A stretch of DNA of 23,578 nucleotides, taken from positions 1 through 23,578 of IMG/VR virus record IMGVR_UViG_3300034105_003101. One strand, given 5' to 3'. Of this stretch, positions 22,861 through 23,578 are shown one piece after another (position 1 is the first letter of the stretch; each line of letters starts with the position of its first letter). The DNA comes from a virus. The notes beneath the pieces were generated by a model that was not told the DNA's origin, ran no database searches, and saw nothing but the letters and a program-made list of their open reading frames with translations. A program made the position numbers and the translations under genes.

Positions 22861-23045
22861 GCCGCCACCTGCAGCGCCAATGCTTTATGTTCGGCGCAAA
22901 TAAGCCATGCCAGCGAATCGCGACCATTGCAGCCCAGCCAATCGCCACAAAAGCGGGCAACATAAACGGCGGTAGGCCTTCCCGTATGTTCTAGCGTGAC
23001 GGTATAGCGGCTATCGGTGCCCCCGTTGTCGTGAGTAATGCGCAT
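22857..23045 (-). CDS. Small hypothetical protein
   Basis: 62 residues; ATG 23045 with GAGGTGG 7 bases upstream. Pattern SRYTVTLEHTGRPTAVYVAR, FCGDWLGC and a helical end (SLAWLICAEHKALALQVAA), with three cysteines. Looks like a small beta-beta-alpha domain. No family assigned. Confidence 0.62.
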   Translation of the reverse strand: MRITHDNGGTDSRYTVTLEHTGRPTAVYVARFCGDWLGCNGRDSLAWLICAEHKALALQVAA

Positions 23046-23057
23046 GATTAGGCCACC

Positions 23058-23252
23058 TCATCCGAGTAGATAAAGCGCGCGGGGCGCCGGGTTATTAGCA
23101 GCGTATGCCGTGGCCTTTGCACGTATGCCGGCCACTTGCCGTTGTTCTTCAATTGCAGGGCTGGCGATAGTCACGCGGCCGGCGCGGTTTACTGCCAGTG
23201 TGAGGCGCTGTTTCCAACTAAGCGGGCGTTTTGCTTTAAAGGATGCTTTCAT
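23058..23252 (-). CDS. Small basic protein, first gene of the early operon
   Basis: 64 residues; ATG with GGAG 9 bases upstream. Very basic N-terminus (MKASFKAKRPLSWKQRLTLA), then a helical part with EEQRQVAGIRAKATAYAANN. Such first early-operon proteins are often host-takeover or DNA-binding factors, but nothing here proves that. It lies just behind a good promoter, so it is probably among the earliest proteins made. Confidence 0.65.
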   Translation of the reverse strand: MKASFKAKRPLSWKQRLTLAVNRAGRVTIASPAIEEQRQVAGIRAKATAYAANNPAPRALYLLG

Positions 23253-23266
23253 TTTGTTTAACTCCG

Positions 23267-23340
23267 TTGCTTGTTTGTTTTATCAAAACCACGGGCGAAC
23301 TATAGCCAAGCAAGGGCAGCTATTCAACTGTTTGTTTACA
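23267..23340 (-). promoter_or_regulatory. Strong leftward promoter with operator half-site and conserved leader
   Basis: On the minus strand TTGAAT (23322-23327), 17 bases, TATAGT (23299-23304): close to the sigma-70 consensus. ATTCAAC-TGTTT-GTTTACA (23322-23340) overlaps the -35; its second half is degenerate. The leader contains TAAAACAAACAAGCAA (23267-23282), shared with the promoter at 22357. Confidence 0.8.
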
Positions 23341-23384
23341 AGTAAAGCGACCGTTTGTCGGGCTTTTGCTTGCCGTTACTTTGC

Positions 23385-23578
23385 CAGCACACCTACCCAC
23401 CACCAGGGCAGCACACCCACCCACCACCAGGGCAGCACACCCACCCACCACCAGGGCAGCACACCTACCCACCACCAGGGCAGCACACCTACCCACCACC
23501 AGGGCAGCACACCTACCCACCACCAGGGCAGCACACCTACCCACCACCAGGGCAGCACACCTACCCACCACCAGGGCA
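23385..23578. repeat. 24-bp tandem repeat array, running off the window
   Basis: Eight full units of 24 bases start at 23385 and every 24 bases to 23553, and a ninth is cut by the window end. The unit begins CAGCACACCTACCC and ends ACCACCAGGG; units 2 and 3 carry C instead of T at base 10. The period is a multiple of 3, so the frames remain open, but no start with a ribosome site precedes them and nothing supports a protein. The minus strand is very G-rich. Confidence 0.92.

Noticed and set aside
23320-23571. Minus-strand repetitive open frames over the 24-bp repeats
   Set aside because: They stay open only because the period is a multiple of 3; they have no ribosome site and lead into the early promoter.
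19612-23578. CRISPR array
   Set aside because: Both arrays consist of directly adjacent units with no unique spacers and no cas genes nearby.

Overview
The window is part of a long, non-contractile-tailed (siphovirus) bacteriophage genome or prophage. The lambda-like tail gene order, Shine-Dalgarno sites of the GGAG type, fairly high GC and protein families common in Pseudomonas phages suggest a gammaproteobacterial host, probably Pseudomonas. The host is an inference; no host gene, integrase or attachment site is visible.

Layout. (1) 1-13358, plus strand: tail morphogenesis. It opens at the end of a tail assembly chaperone gene that carries a textbook -1 ribosomal frameshift signal (gpG/gpGT type). 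A 1728-residue tape measure protein with an embedded lysozyme-like domain follows. After it come three minor tail proteins, a gpL-like tail-tip protein with four cysteines, two small tail-tip accessory proteins, the large central tip protein (gpJ role) and a small surface/fibre-like protein. (2) 13359-14134, plus strand: an intergenic control region, then two overlapping small membrane proteins that look like holins. No endolysin or spanin is recognisable. (3) 14166-19071, minus strand: two leftward transcription units. The distal one (16096 to 14166) holds eight small, mostly overlapping genes for membrane and zinc-binding proteins. The proximal one (19071 to 16148) encodes RdgC, an unknown protein, a DUF3310 protein, a MazG-like nucleotide pyrophosphohydrolase and small proteins. 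(4) 19117-19928: about 0.8 kb without a convincing gene, holding the rdgC promoter region, a G-quadruplex motif, a 17-bp tandem repeat array and a minus-strand terminator. (5) 19929-23252, minus strand: a leftward early-type operon of twelve small genes, many in families widespread in phages but without known function. It is driven by two similar promoters at about 22.36-22.40 and 23.30-23.34 kb. (6) 23385-23578: a 24-bp tandem repeat array that runs off the window.

The most interesting signal is distributed. A 19-bp dyad, consensus ATTCAAC-N5-GTGGAAT, appears at five to seven places, almost always in gaps between genes or operons (13379, 16146, 19122, 21322, 22379, 23322 and possibly 10166), and several copies overlap plausible promoters. 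It reads as the operator set of one phage regulator that touches the early, middle and lysis transcription units. The regulator itself is not in the window. Two genes of 54 and 57 residues (14166-14330 and 22687-22860) are easily missed because of their size.
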